Source: an uncultured Lachnospiraceae bacterium
GTDB lineage: Bacteria > Bacillota > Clostridia > Lachnospirales > Lachnospiraceae
Assembly (NCBI GenBank): GCA_905199445.1
Contig: CAJKGK010000019.1
Location: forward strand, 1 to 64,000
Direction: 5' to 3'
DNA: 64,000 bases
Positions 1-7,801 of the stretch are shown piece by piece. Under the pieces are notes generated by a model. The model did not search any database and was not told the origin of the DNA. It saw only the letters and a program-made list of their open reading frames with translations. Numbering within the stretch: position 1 is the first letter of the stretch; every line of letters begins with the position of its first letter. The position numbers were made by a program, and so were the translations under genes.

Positions 1-1
1 T

Positions 2-166
2 GAGGCGCTGACCCCGGCAGATCTTTCTGGGTTTATGGATAAGTATCTGGATCTTAAAAATGTAAGTATTGCCCTTATCGGAAATATGGAGCAGCTGAAC
101 CATCAGGCCGTTGATGATGTACTTGATAAATATGGAATTTTGTTTTCAAGAAGGGAGTTTTTATGA
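2..166 (+). CDS. C-terminal fragment of an upstream gene (possibly M16-type peptidase)
   Basis: An open frame enters from the left edge and stops at TGA 164-166, overlapping the next start by the ATGA junction. About 54 residues are visible. A stretch reading roughly LTPADLSGFMDKYLDL then VSIALIGN resembles the last helix-strand unit of M16 (insulinase-like) zinc peptidases, where a helix ending in a Tyr precedes a strand ending in G-(N/D). The zinc motif is outside the window, so the family is a guess. The overlap suggests translational coupling to the HAAS-domain protein. Confidence 0.4.
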   Translation, partial: EALTPADLSGFMDKYLDLKNVSIALIGNMEQLNHQAVDDVLDKYGILFSRREFL

Positions 167-585
167 GCAAAGGAGAATTTTTAAAGCAGCTGAAAACCTA
201 TCTTCAGGGGAAAATAAGCCCTGATCAGGTTGAAGATTATATACGTTATTATGATCAGTATATTGATGAACAAAAGGCGGCAGGCCAGACGGAGTCTCAG
301 GCTGTAGACGGTTTGGGAGATCCTATGATGATTGGAAAAAACATTGTGGATGCAGCAGGGCGTCAAAAAAATAACCGTTATACTCAAAACACGGATTCTT
401 CTGAATCGAGACAGGGAAATAAAGGCGTTCATGTGCCATCAAAATTGAAAATTTACGGGATTATTGCGCTGGTGATTTTAATTGTTTTGATTGTGCTTGT
501 GGCAGTGACTAAAATCATTGCGTTTTTCTTTCCGATCATTCTTGTATGTGTGGCACTGGCACTTATTACACGAAAGCGGAGATAG
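163..585 (+). CDS. HAAS-domain (DUF1700-type) membrane protein
   Basis: 140 residues. The N-terminal ~65 residues form the helical HAAS/DUF1700 pattern: MSKGEFLKQLKTYLQGKI, then a Tyr-rich segment (DYIRYYDQYIDE) and an LGDP turn near residue 52. A polar linker (about 67-95) leads to one or two hydrophobic segments (about 97-135) and a basic tail RKRR. In Firmicutes such proteins often sit next to PadR-type regulators and are thought to act in membrane signalling; no PadR gene is visible here. GAAGGGAG precedes the ATG. The exact role is unknown. Confidence 0.7.
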   Translation: MSKGEFLKQLKTYLQGKISPDQVEDYIRYYDQYIDEQKAAGQTESQAVDGLGDPMMIGKNIVDAAGRQKNNRYTQNTDSSESRQGNKGVHVPSKLKIYGIIALVILIVLIVLVAVTKIIAFFFPIILVCVALALITRKRR

Positions 586-594
586 AAAAATAGG

Positions 595-1074
595 ATGAAG
601 ATTTCAATATTATGTGTAGGTAAAGTCAAGGAAAAATTTTATGTACAGGCCATTGATGAATTTACAAAACGGCTTTCCAGATACTGCAAATTGGAAATTA
701 TAGAGGTTGCCGATGAAAAGACGCCGGATAGTGCCGGGGATGCTTTAGAAGATATGATCCGCAAAAAAGAAGGGGACCGGCTTTTAAAATATATTAAAGA
801 GGATGCCTATGTGATTGCCCTGGCCATTGAAGGAAAAATGCTTTCATCTGAGGAACTGGCCCACAAAATAGAAACCTTGGGCATCGGTGGAACAAGCCAT
901 ATTCAGTTAGTGATTGGCGGTTCATTGGGGCTTGCTCCGGAAGTTTTAAAGCGGGCTCATATGCTTTTAAGCTTTTCAAAAATGACCTTTCCTCATCAGC
1001 TTATGCGGGTGATTCTTCTGGAGCAGATTTACAGAAGCTACAGAATTCTATGTAACGAACCGTATCATAAATAG
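595..1074 (+). CDS. rlmH: 23S rRNA (pseudouridine1915-N3)-methyltransferase RlmH
   Basis: 159 residues, the usual RlmH length. RlmH is a SPOUT methyltransferase that methylates pseudouridine 1915 in helix 69 of 23S rRNA on the assembled 70S ribosome, using SAM. Visible family marks are the start MKISILCVGKVKEKF, the trefoil-knot SAM loop LVIGGSLGLAPEVL (about residues 103-116), the segment FPHQLMRVILLEQIYRSYRI and the terminal EPYHK (canonical pYHK). It begins 9 bp after the HAAS gene. Confidence 0.95.
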   Translation: MKISILCVGKVKEKFYVQAIDEFTKRLSRYCKLEIIEVADEKTPDSAGDALEDMIRKKEGDRLLKYIKEDAYVIALAIEGKMLSSEELAHKIETLGIGGTSHIQLVIGGSLGLAPEVLKRAHMLLSFSKMTFPHQLMRVILLEQIYRSYRILCNEPYHK

Positions 1075-1156
1075 AATCAAAGGTTTATTATGACACCAAA
1101 GGAAAGTTTAAAAAATCAGTAACTACACCCGAAAAAACAGTCAGGAGGAGAATTAA

Positions 1157-1639
1157 ATGAAATTTCGATCAATCAATGAATTTAATACAATCAAAGTCCA
1201 GGATGTGTCCATAAAATCCCTGACACTTTTGGAAAATCAGCTGGTGCTTTTAACAGACGGTGCCATTATTCAAAGCAATAATTCCAATAATACCCGTTAT
1301 GAGGACGTGTATTCGATGGAAACAGAGCTGGTATTTAACCATGTGCATATACTGGCTGTAAAAAAACAGGGTTTTAAATACTTTGATGCCAACGGCTGTC
1401 TTTTAAATGAAGTGTCGGATCAGCTTCTTGAGGGAGAAGAAAGGAATGCCATGCTTTGCCAGGCAACGGGAGCCAGCGTGTTTACCCTGGAGAAAACCGT
1501 GGACAGCGATATCTATGTACTGATCTTTGATGTTGAAACCGAGAACGAGGATGTGATAACATACGAAATTGATTTTACGTTTAAAGAAAGCATTGTCAGT
1601 TGGGACAGATTTGCAGGGCCTGTAAACGGGCAGCTGTAA
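1157..1639 (+). CDS. Conserved-looking hypothetical protein between rlmH and rplS
   Basis: 160 residues with a good ribosome site (AGGAGGAG) 6 bp before the ATG. No signal peptide or membrane segment. The sequence is mostly short beta strands: MKFRSINEFNTI, an Asn-rich loop (IIQSNNSNN, about 38-46) and repeated short hydrophobic strands (LLENQLVLLTDG, VHILAVKK, IYVLIFDVE). This could be a small beta-propeller-like or beta-sandwich fold, but I do not recognise the family. Codon use resembles its neighbours, so it looks like a real resident gene. Confidence 0.6.
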   Translation: MKFRSINEFNTIKVQDVSIKSLTLLENQLVLLTDGAIIQSNNSNNTRYEDVYSMETELVFNHVHILAVKKQGFKYFDANGCLLNEVSDQLLEGEERNAMLCQATGASVFTLEKTVDSDIYVLIFDVETENEDVITYEIDFTFKESIVSWDRFAGPVNGQL

Positions 1640-1706
1640 AAGCCGGAAAATGGCATGCAGTCCATGTTGGGTAAGAATTAAAAATAAGAAGATTTAAAAA
1701 ATAATC

Positions 1707-1735
1707 TTGCTTTTTTCTCCAGAGTGTGATAAAGT
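1707..1735 (+). promoter_or_regulatory. Probable sigma-A promoter for rplS
   Basis: TTGCTT (1707-1712) and TAAAGT (1730-1735) lie 17 bp apart, with TG at 1727-1728 giving an extended -10. Transcription would start about 75 bp before the rplS ribosome site. Confidence 0.5.
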
Positions 1736-1818
1736 ATACCCGTTGTGAAAAATAGGATGGTCCTCTGCTACAGGTTATGTATTAAGAACGTCTAATGATT
1801 AAAGGAGGTTCACACAGG

Positions 1819-2166
1819 ATGAACGATATTATTAAGAACATTGAAGCTGCTCAGTTAAAAGCAGAAATCCCGAGCTTTAACGTTGGTGATACTGTTAAAG
1901 TTTACGCAAAAGTAAAAGAAGGTAACAGAGAAAGAACTCAGGTTTTTGAAGGTACAGTTCTTAAAAGACAGAACGGTTCCAACCGTGAAACTTTTACAGT
2001 TAGAAAATTCTCTAACGGTATCGGCGTAGAAAAAACATGGCCATTACACAGCCCGATCGTAGAAAAGATCGAAGTTGTAAGAAAAGGTAAAGTAAGACGT
2101 GCTAAATTATACTACTTAAGAGACAGAGTAGGTAAGGCAGCCAAAGTTAAAGAATTAGTTAAATAA
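1819..2166 (+). CDS. rplS: 50S ribosomal protein L19
   Basis: 115 residues from ATG 1819, chosen because AAAGGAGGT (1801-1809) is well spaced for it; an upstream in-frame ATG at 1795 lies before the ribosome site. L19 sits at the 30S-50S interface. Typical features are PSFNVGDTVKVYAKV, QVFEGTVLKRQNG, the FTVRKFSNGIGVE motif and the basic end KVRRAKLYYLRDR. Codon use is strongly biased (AAA, GAA, GTA), as expected for high expression. The order rplS - signal peptidase - rbgA - rnhB is standard in Firmicutes. Confidence 0.98.
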   Translation: MNDIIKNIEAAQLKAEIPSFNVGDTVKVYAKVKEGNRERTQVFEGTVLKRQNGSNRETFTVRKFSNGIGVEKTWPLHSPIVEKIEVVRKGKVRRAKLYYLRDRVGKAAKVKELVK

Positions 2167-2178
2167 TTGATTAAAATT

Positions 2179-2212
2179 TGGGACAGGTACATTATGTAGC
2201 TGCCCCATTTTT
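2179..2212 (+). terminator. Probable intrinsic terminator/attenuator after rplS
   Basis: An imperfect hairpin (TGGG-CAG-TAC pairing with GTA-CTG-CCCA) is followed by TTTTT, 12 bp after the rplS stop. It probably reduces read-through into the signal peptidase-like gene. Confidence 0.6.
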
Positions 2213-2241
2213 GTAAGCAGACATAGTAAAGGTGAGAAGTA

Positions 2242-2796
2242 TTGAAGCGTAATTTCGCTAAACGGCGCCGCAGACTTTTGCGGCGGACAAAGGAAAAGAA
2301 AATTTTTCAGAAGATTCTTCAGATTACACTGACGATTTTTGGCTTTATTCTGGCAATATTTCTGGGAATCATGGCTGGTGGCACCTTTGGCGGAAAGGTG
2401 ATTGTGGACGGCAGTTCTATGATGCCCACATTATCAGAAAATGAGGCTATGAGGGTTGACCGTCTTATTTATAAACTTAGAAAGCCCGGGCGTATGGATC
2501 TTATTGTATTTAATATGGGTAAGGGCGATATGGACCGGTATTATGTACGACGGGTAATCGGACTGCCGGAAGAAACGGTACAGATTATAGACGGTGTCAT
2601 TTATATTGATGAAGAACCGCTTGAATATAAATATAACAGTGAATATATTGAAAATGCAGGCATTGCGGAAGATAAAATTGTTCTTGGAATGGATGAATAT
2701 TTTGTGCTGGGTGACAATTATAACGACTGTGAGGATAGCCGCTATGATTCTGTGGGAATTATAAATAAAGACCAGATCGAAGGAAAGGCCAGATAG
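2242..2796 (+). CDS. Signal peptidase I paralogue with catalytic Lys replaced by Arg
   Basis: 184 residues from a TTG start with AAAGGTGAG upstream. Signal peptidase I (S26) cleaves signal peptides at the outer membrane face using a Ser-Lys dyad. The protein has a very basic N-terminus, one membrane anchor (about 26-47), the nucleophile box GSSMMPTL (Ser59) and the GDNYNDCEDSR box. However, the box that is normally YVKRVIGLPG reads YVRRVIGLPE here (CGA codon), so the general-base Lys is Arg103, and the protein stops at IEGKAR without the usual WxRxWP tail. The intact paralogue lies 0.9 kb downstream. It may be inactive or have altered activity, comparable to the SpsA/SpsB pair of Staphylococcus aureus. 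Confidence 0.85.
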   Translation: MKRNFAKRRRRLLRRTKEKKIFQKILQITLTIFGFILAIFLGIMAGGTFGGKVIVDGSSMMPTLSENEAMRVDRLIYKLRKPGRMDLIVFNMGKGDMDRYYVRRVIGLPEETVQIIDGVIYIDEEPLEYKYNSEYIENAGIAEDKIVLGMDEYFVLGDNYNDCEDSRYDSVGIINKDQIEGKAR

Positions 2797-2829
2797 GTCA
2801 CAGCTTCATGTTAAGGAAGGTGATTTTAA

Positions 2830-3678
2830 ATGAACATACAGTGGTATCCCGGGCATATGACAAAAGCCCGGCGAATGATGCAGGAGGATATTAAGCTTAT
2901 TGATCTTGTCATTGAACTGGTAGATGCAAGGATCCCTCTAAGCAGTAAAAATCCGGATATCGATGAGCTGGCCAAAAATAAAGCCAGATTAATTTTACTG
3001 AATAAGGCAGATCTGGCCAGCCCGGAACAGACAAAAGCCTGGGAGGACTGGTTTAAAGCCAAAGGATTTTACGTGCTTTCGCTCAATGCCAGAAATGGCA
3101 GCGGCGTTAAGGCTGTTACCGGAATTATTCAGGAAGCCTGTAAAGAAAAAATTGAACGGGATCGGCGCAGAGGGATTATGAACCGCCCGGTTCGTGCCAT
3201 GATTGTAGGCATACCCAATGTAGGCAAATCTACCTTTATTAATACATATGCAGGGAAGGCCTGCACAAAAACCGGCAATAAGCCTGGTGTGACCAAGGGA
3301 AAGCAGTGGATTCGGCTGAATAAAAATGTAGAGCTTCTGGATACGCCGGGAATCTTATGGCCTAAGTTTGAGGATCAGAGTGTGGGACAGAAACTGGCAA
3401 TTATCGGATCCATTAAAGATGATTTGCTGGACATCAGAGAACTGGCTGTACAGCTTCTTGGGCTGCTTATGGAAAAATATCCGGGAATTTTACAAAAACG
3501 CTACAATATTGAAGAAAATCGTGATAAAATAAAAATGCTTGAAATGATTGCCGAGGCCAGAAACTGTCGGCTTAAGGGCAATGTACTGGATACGCAGAAA
3601 GCGGCCAAGCTTTTGCTGGATGATTTCCGCAGTGCCAAGCTTGGGGCCATAACTCTGGATTTCCCGGAGAATGAATGA
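2830..3678 (+). CDS. rbgA: Ribosome biogenesis GTPase RbgA (YlqF)
   Basis: 282 residues. RbgA is a circularly permuted GTPase needed for late 50S assembly. It begins IQWYPGHMTKARRMM, the family's N-terminal signature. The G motifs appear in permuted order: G4 NKADL (about 57-61), then G1 GIPNVGKST (about 126-134), G2 PGVTKG and G3 DTPGIL. A C-terminal helical domain for rRNA binding follows. It lies between the two signal peptidase genes with a normal ribosome site (AAGGAAGGTG). Confidence 0.96.
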   Translation: MNIQWYPGHMTKARRMMQEDIKLIDLVIELVDARIPLSSKNPDIDELAKNKARLILLNKADLASPEQTKAWEDWFKAKGFYVLSLNARNGSGVKAVTGIIQEACKEKIERDRRRGIMNRPVRAMIVGIPNVGKSTFINTYAGKACTKTGNKPGVTKGKQWIRLNKNVELLDTPGILWPKFEDQSVGQKLAIIGSIKDDLLDIRELAVQLLGLLMEKYPGILQKRYNIEENRDKIKMLEMIAEARNCRLKGNVLDTQKAAKLLLDDFRSAKLGAITLDFPENE

Positions 3679-3695
3679 TAGGTTGTGATTAAATA

Positions 3696-4262
3696 TTGAA
3701 TGAAATAGAAGATAAAAAGCCGTCCCATAAAAGTCTGGGGCAGGAGCTTTTAAGCTTTGCCTGCTATTTTATAGTTGTATTGATTCTCTCTTTTGTAATC
3801 GTCAACTTTGTAGCACAGAGAACAGAAGTCGTGGGAACATCCATGAATCCTACGCTGGAAAATGGAGATAATCTGATTGTGGATAAGTTAAGCTATTGGT
3901 TTAATGATCCCAAGCGGTTTGATATTATCGTTTTTCCTTATCCTAAAGAGCCTGATAAGCATTATATTAAACGTGTGATCGGTCTTCCGGGAGAAACTGT
4001 TCAGATTATTGACGGATATGTTTATATTAACGGCGAAAAGCTGGATGAGTCTTACGGCAGTGATGTGATGAATACAGCGGGGATTGCTCAGGATCCGATT
4101 GTTTTGGGCCCTGATGAATATTTCGTTTTGGGTGACAACCGCAATAACAGCGAGGACAGCCGTTATGCGGCGGTAGGCAATATTAAACGCAGCGATATTA
4201 CAGGCCGGGCATGGCTTCGAATATGGCCGTTTGATTCCATTGGTTTTCTGAATCACGGGTAA
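3696..4262 (+). CDS. lepB: Signal peptidase I (active-site intact)
   Basis: 188 residues from a TTG start; no in-frame ATG fits. One N-terminal membrane anchor (about 19-39), then nucleophile box VGTSMNPTL (Ser49), general-base box YIKRVIGLPGE (Lys92), GDNRNNSEDSR and the C-terminal GRAWLRIWPF. All signal peptidase I boxes are present, so this is probably the working enzyme, in contrast to the Arg-substituted paralogue upstream. The two share long near-identical stretches (for example ETVQIIDG and DEYFVLGDN), which suggests a tandem duplication around rbgA. Confidence 0.95.
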   Translation: MNEIEDKKPSHKSLGQELLSFACYFIVVLILSFVIVNFVAQRTEVVGTSMNPTLENGDNLIVDKLSYWFNDPKRFDIIVFPYPKEPDKHYIKRVIGLPGETVQIIDGYVYINGEKLDESYGSDVMNTAGIAQDPIVLGPDEYFVLGDNRNNSEDSRYAAVGNIKRSDITGRAWLRIWPFDSIGFLNHG

Positions 4263-4271
4263 GTCGTACAG

Positions 4272-4309
4272 GCCGGAAGGGGACCCCCTATGGTTTCCTC
4301 CGGCTTTTT
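4272..4309 (+). terminator. Possible intrinsic terminator
   Basis: GCCGGA (4272-4277) pairs with TCCGGC (4299-4304) around a 21-nt loop and is followed by TTTTT. It lies just after the lepB stop. The stem is short, so this is moderate evidence. Confidence 0.5.
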
Positions 4310-4409
4310 GTCTGTGGCTGTGGGTCTGGCTGCCAGAATTACAGCCGCAGGGAATATTGGAAGGATGTCCTGATAAAAATAATCCCATAGGGATAACGGA
4401 GGGGATTTT

Positions 4410-5168
4410 ATGTCAAAAAGTATACAGGAGATAAAAAAAGAGTTTGACGGTGCAGCGCCGGATGAGTGTCAAAGGTTGTGTATTCTTTATGCCGATGATC
4501 AAAGGCGTGGTGTAAAGGCATTGATTGCACGGGTTCATAAGGCGCAAAAACGGCTGGAGGACGAATTGTTAAGGCTGGATAAAATGTTGGCTTATGAAAG
4601 AAAATATGAGGAAATTCCATGGATTGCAGGTATAGATGAGGCCGGCCGCGGCCCGCTTTGCGGTCCTGTAGTGGCGGCTGCGGTTGTTTTGCCTAAAAAT
4701 CTAAAAATATTGTATCTCAATGATTCCAAACAGCTTTCCCCCAAAAAAAGAGATGCTCTTTATGATGAAATTATGGAAAAAGCGGTTAGTGTAGGCGTAG
4801 GCGTCGCCTCTGCTCAGAGAATCGATGAAATAAACATTCTTCAGGCAACCTATGAGGCCATGCGGGAGGCGGTTTCCAAGCTTTCGGTTCCGGCTGGGCT
4901 TTTGCTGAATGATGCCGTGCATATCCCTGATCTGGATATTCCCCAGGTGCCCATTGTCAAAGGTGATGCCAAAAGCCTGTCCATTGCGGCTGCCAGTGTG
5001 ATTGCTAAAGTAACCAGGGACCGTATGATGGCTGAATATGACCATATTTTTCCCGGGTATGATTTTATAAAACACAAGGGTTATGGAACTGCTGAACATA
5101 TTCAGGCGCTGCACACATTGGGACCTTCGCCCATTCATCGCCGCAGTTTCATTAAAAATCTGCTGTAG
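4410..5168 (+). CDS. rnhB: Ribonuclease HII
   Basis: 252 residues. RNase HII removes ribonucleotides and RNA primers from DNA. The catalytic core starts at IAGIDEAGRGPLCGPV (Asp76-Glu77). The acidic residue near NDAVHIPDL and the block GDAKSLSIAAASVIAKVTRDRMM are also present, and the end HRRSFIKNLL matches the family. The ~70-residue N-terminal extension (helical, charged) is the form common in Bacilli/Clostridia. Ribosome site GGAGGGG precedes the ATG. Confidence 0.96.
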   Translation: MSKSIQEIKKEFDGAAPDECQRLCILYADDQRRGVKALIARVHKAQKRLEDELLRLDKMLAYERKYEEIPWIAGIDEAGRGPLCGPVVAAAVVLPKNLKILYLNDSKQLSPKKRDALYDEIMEKAVSVGVGVASAQRIDEINILQATYEAMREAVSKLSVPAGLLLNDAVHIPDLDIPQVPIVKGDAKSLSIAAASVIAKVTRDRMMAEYDHIFPGYDFIKHKGYGTAEHIQALHTLGPSPIHRRSFIKNLL

Positions 5169-5192
5169 TTCGTTTGAAAAGGTGGGAGACTT

Positions 5193-5555
5193 ATGTATTC
5201 AGGAAACAAGCGGAAAATGGGCAGCTATTTTGAGTCTGCTGCCGCGGGATGGCTTACCAAACAGGGCTATGTGATTACAGAAAAAAATTTCAGCTGCCGT
5301 TTTGGAGAGATTGACCTGATTGCAAAAGATGAAGCCTATTTAGTATTTATTGAGGTTAAATACAGAAAGAATAACAGTAAGGGTGCACCATGGGAAGCTG
5401 TGAACCTGAATAAGCAGCGCAGAATCATTGCCACAGCCAGATATTATATGATGGTCAGAGGCTATGGGCTGCACATACCGGTGCGTTTTGATGTGGTCGG
5501 CATATGCGGCGGCCAGATCCGTCTTTATAAAAATGCATTTTATGAAGGAAGATGA
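5193..5555 (+). CDS. YraN family (UPF0102) endonuclease-like protein
   Basis: 120 residues. The fold is that of Holliday-junction/restriction-like nucleases: GSYFESAAAGWLTKQGY (helix with Glu), NFSCRFGEIDLIAKD (Glu-x-Asp) and YLVFIEVKYRKN (E-x-K). This is the usual PD-(D/E)XK arrangement. The cellular role is unproven. It follows rnhB by 24 bp with GGTGGGAG upstream, the same order as in many Firmicutes. Confidence 0.92.
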   Translation: MYSGNKRKMGSYFESAAAGWLTKQGYVITEKNFSCRFGEIDLIAKDEAYLVFIEVKYRKNNSKGAPWEAVNLNKQRRIIATARYYMMVRGYGLHIPVRFDVVGICGGQIRLYKNAFYEGR

Positions 5556-5560
5556 CAATA

Positions 5561-6451
5561 ATGAACAATACAAGTAAATCCCACCGGCGGGATGGCTATA
5601 TTTTGTCCCAGGGCAGTGTCCCGGTGATCCGCTTTCCGGCATTTGTGTCCATGGATTTTTTGGAACACGGATTTTCTACCAGGATGGGCGGTGTGAGTAC
5701 CGGCGATTTTGCGTCCATGAATCTTTCATTTTCACGGGGAGACGATTCACAGTTAGTTCTGGAAAATTTCAGAAGATTTGGCCAGGCCGTGAACATGGAC
5801 GACAAGGATATGGTTTTTTCAGATCAGACGCATACAACGAATATTCGAATCGTGACAGAGGCGGACAAAGGTAAGGGGATTATCAAACAAAAAGATTACA
5901 GAGATATTGATGGCCTGATAACCGATTGTCCGGGTGTGCCGCTGGTTACTTTTTTTGCAGACTGTGTCCCCCTGTTTTTTGCAGATCCCCAAAAAAAGGT
6001 GATTGCAGCCAGTCATTCCGGCTGGAGAGGAAGCGCAAACCGTATGGGACAGAAGACGGTGGATGCCATGTGTGATCGTTTTGGCTGCCTGAGGGAAAAC
6101 ATACAGGCCGTGATTGGACCATCGATTTGTCAGGACTGTTATGAGGTCAGTGAGGATGTGGCTGATGCGTTTAGACAGACATTTAAAGGCTGCCCTGACA
6201 TTTTGAAAACGATTTTAAAACCATCCTCGAAAACTTTGGCTCAGGATAAAAACGGCAAATATCAGCTGGATTTATGGGCCGCAAACAGAGCTATTTTACT
6301 GGATGCTGGACTCATACCGGAACATATTCATACAGCCGGGCTGTGTACTCGATGTCACAGTGATCTTTTGTGGTCCCATCGGGCACAGGGCAGTCGCCGG
6401 GGCAGCCTGGCCGGTTTTATAATGATACGTAAGAGGGGTTGTCATGAGTAA
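5561..6451 (+). CDS. pgeF: Peptidoglycan editing factor PgeF (laccase-domain, YfiH/YlmD family)
   Basis: 296 residues from ATG 5561, preferred over ATG 5552 because AAGGAAG (5545-5551) is correctly spaced only for 5561. The family binds zinc with His/Cys residues and has purine nucleoside phosphorylase/deaminase or peptidoglycan-editing activity. Visible marks are DGLITDCPGVPLVTFFADCVPL, the metal-binding HSGWRGSANRM and the second site CTRCHSDLLWSHR near the C-terminus. It overlaps the next gene by 8 bp, indicating coupling. Confidence 0.92.
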   Translation: MNNTSKSHRRDGYILSQGSVPVIRFPAFVSMDFLEHGFSTRMGGVSTGDFASMNLSFSRGDDSQLVLENFRRFGQAVNMDDKDMVFSDQTHTTNIRIVTEADKGKGIIKQKDYRDIDGLITDCPGVPLVTFFADCVPLFFADPQKKVIAASHSGWRGSANRMGQKTVDAMCDRFGCLRENIQAVIGPSICQDCYEVSEDVADAFRQTFKGCPDILKTILKPSSKTLAQDKNGKYQLDLWAANRAILLDAGLIPEHIHTAGLCTRCHSDLLWSHRAQGSRRGSLAGFIMIRKRGCHE

Positions 6452-7757
6452 AAAATATCTGCATATTATTAAAGAGGTTCAGCCAGGCAGTATTGCCCAG
6501 GAGCTGGAGCTTGTGCCCGGTGACGGGGTTTATATGGTAAATCATCAGGTGATTGAAGACGTTTTTGATTACCAGTATCTTATTAATGATGAATACGTGG
6601 AGCTTGCTGTTGTCCGGGAAAACGGGGAAGAATGGGTTCTTGAAATCGAAAAGGACTATGATGAGGATCTGGGGATTACGTTTGAGTCCAATCTGATGGA
6701 TAATTATCGTTCATGCAGCAATCAATGTATTTTCTGTTTTATTGACCAGCTGCCAAAGGGAATGCGGGAAACCATGTATTTTAAAGACGATGATTCCAGG
6801 CTGTCTTTTCTGCAGGGCAATTATATTACGATGACCAATATGAAAGATAAGGATTTGGATCGTATTATTAAGTATAAGCTGGCACCCATTAATATTTCCA
6901 TACACACAACAGATCCACAGCTGCGCTGTGAAATGCTTCATAACCGTTTTGCCGGAAAAATAATGGATCAGCTGCGCCGTCTGTATGCGGCCGGTATTGA
7001 AATGAACGGCCAGATTGTACTGGTAAAAGGCGTCAATGACGGGGCTGCGCTGGATCGGACCATAGAGGACTTGAGCCAGTTCATGCCTTATATGGAAAGT
7101 GTGTCCATTGTTCCTATGGGAATGACAAAGTTCCGTCAGGGACTGTATCCGGCACAGCCTTTCGAAAAAGAGGATGCCACAGCCGTGCTTGAACAGATTC
7201 ATCGCTGGCAGGACAGGTTTTATGAAGAAAAAGGAAATCGTTTTATTTATGCCGGGGATGAATGGTATATCATGGCAGACTGGCCGTTGCCTCCTGAGGC
7301 GGCCTATGGTGGTTATATTCAGCTGGAAAACGGCGTAGGCATGATGCGCCTTCTGATTGAAGAGTTTCATCAGGCTTTGTCAAAGCTTCCCGGTGATGAC
7401 CGCAGACGTCATGTGTCCATTGTCAGTGGTAAGCTGGCCAGTCCCTATATCCGCCGTCTGTGTGATGAACTGATCGAAAAATATCCCAATATTCAGGTGG
7501 ATGTTCACTGTATTATCAACCATTTTTTTGGAGAACGTATTACCGTAACCGGTTTGATTACAGGGCAGGATATCATTGAGCAGCTGAAAGGTAAAGATCT
7601 GGGATCTGTGCTGCTTTTACCAGTCAATGTTTTACGCAGCGGAGAACAGGTCCTTTTAGACGATGTGACAACCGGGGATATTGAAAAGGCTTTACAAGTT
7701 CCGGTGGATATTATAAAATCTAATGGAGATGATTTGGCAGCCAAAATACTTGGCTGA
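6444..7757 (+). CDS. DUF512 radical SAM protein with N-terminal PDZ-like domain
   Basis: 437 residues. The N-terminal ~70 residues look PDZ-like (VQPGSIAQELELVPGDGVYMVN). The cluster motif CSNQCIFC (C-x3-C-x2-C, about residues 92-99) should hold a 4Fe-4S cluster and is followed by FIDQLPKGMRETMYFKDDD. The C-terminal half fits the DUF512 domain. The substrate of this family is unknown. In Clostridia it commonly lies directly before der, as here, 44 bp upstream. Confidence 0.92.
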   Translation: MSKKYLHIIKEVQPGSIAQELELVPGDGVYMVNHQVIEDVFDYQYLINDEYVELAVVRENGEEWVLEIEKDYDEDLGITFESNLMDNYRSCSNQCIFCFIDQLPKGMRETMYFKDDDSRLSFLQGNYITMTNMKDKDLDRIIKYKLAPINISIHTTDPQLRCEMLHNRFAGKIMDQLRRLYAAGIEMNGQIVLVKGVNDGAALDRTIEDLSQFMPYMESVSIVPMGMTKFRQGLYPAQPFEKEDATAVLEQIHRWQDRFYEEKGNRFIYAGDEWYIMADWPLPPEAAYGGYIQLENGVGMMRLLIEEFHQALSKLPGDDRRRHVSIVSGKLASPYIRRLCDELIEKYPNIQVDVHCIINHFFGERITVTGLITGQDIIEQLKGKDLGSVLLLPVNVLRSGEQVLLDDVTTGDIEKALQVPVDIIKSNGDDLAAKILG

Positions 7758-7801
7758 AAAATAAATGAAAAACAGTAGCAGACAGAAAAGGAGAAATCAG
7801 T

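Noticed and set aside
5083..5274. 63-residue frame across the rnhB-yraN junction
   Set aside because: It lies out of frame inside rnhB and yraN, both well-supported genes; it has no ribosome site.
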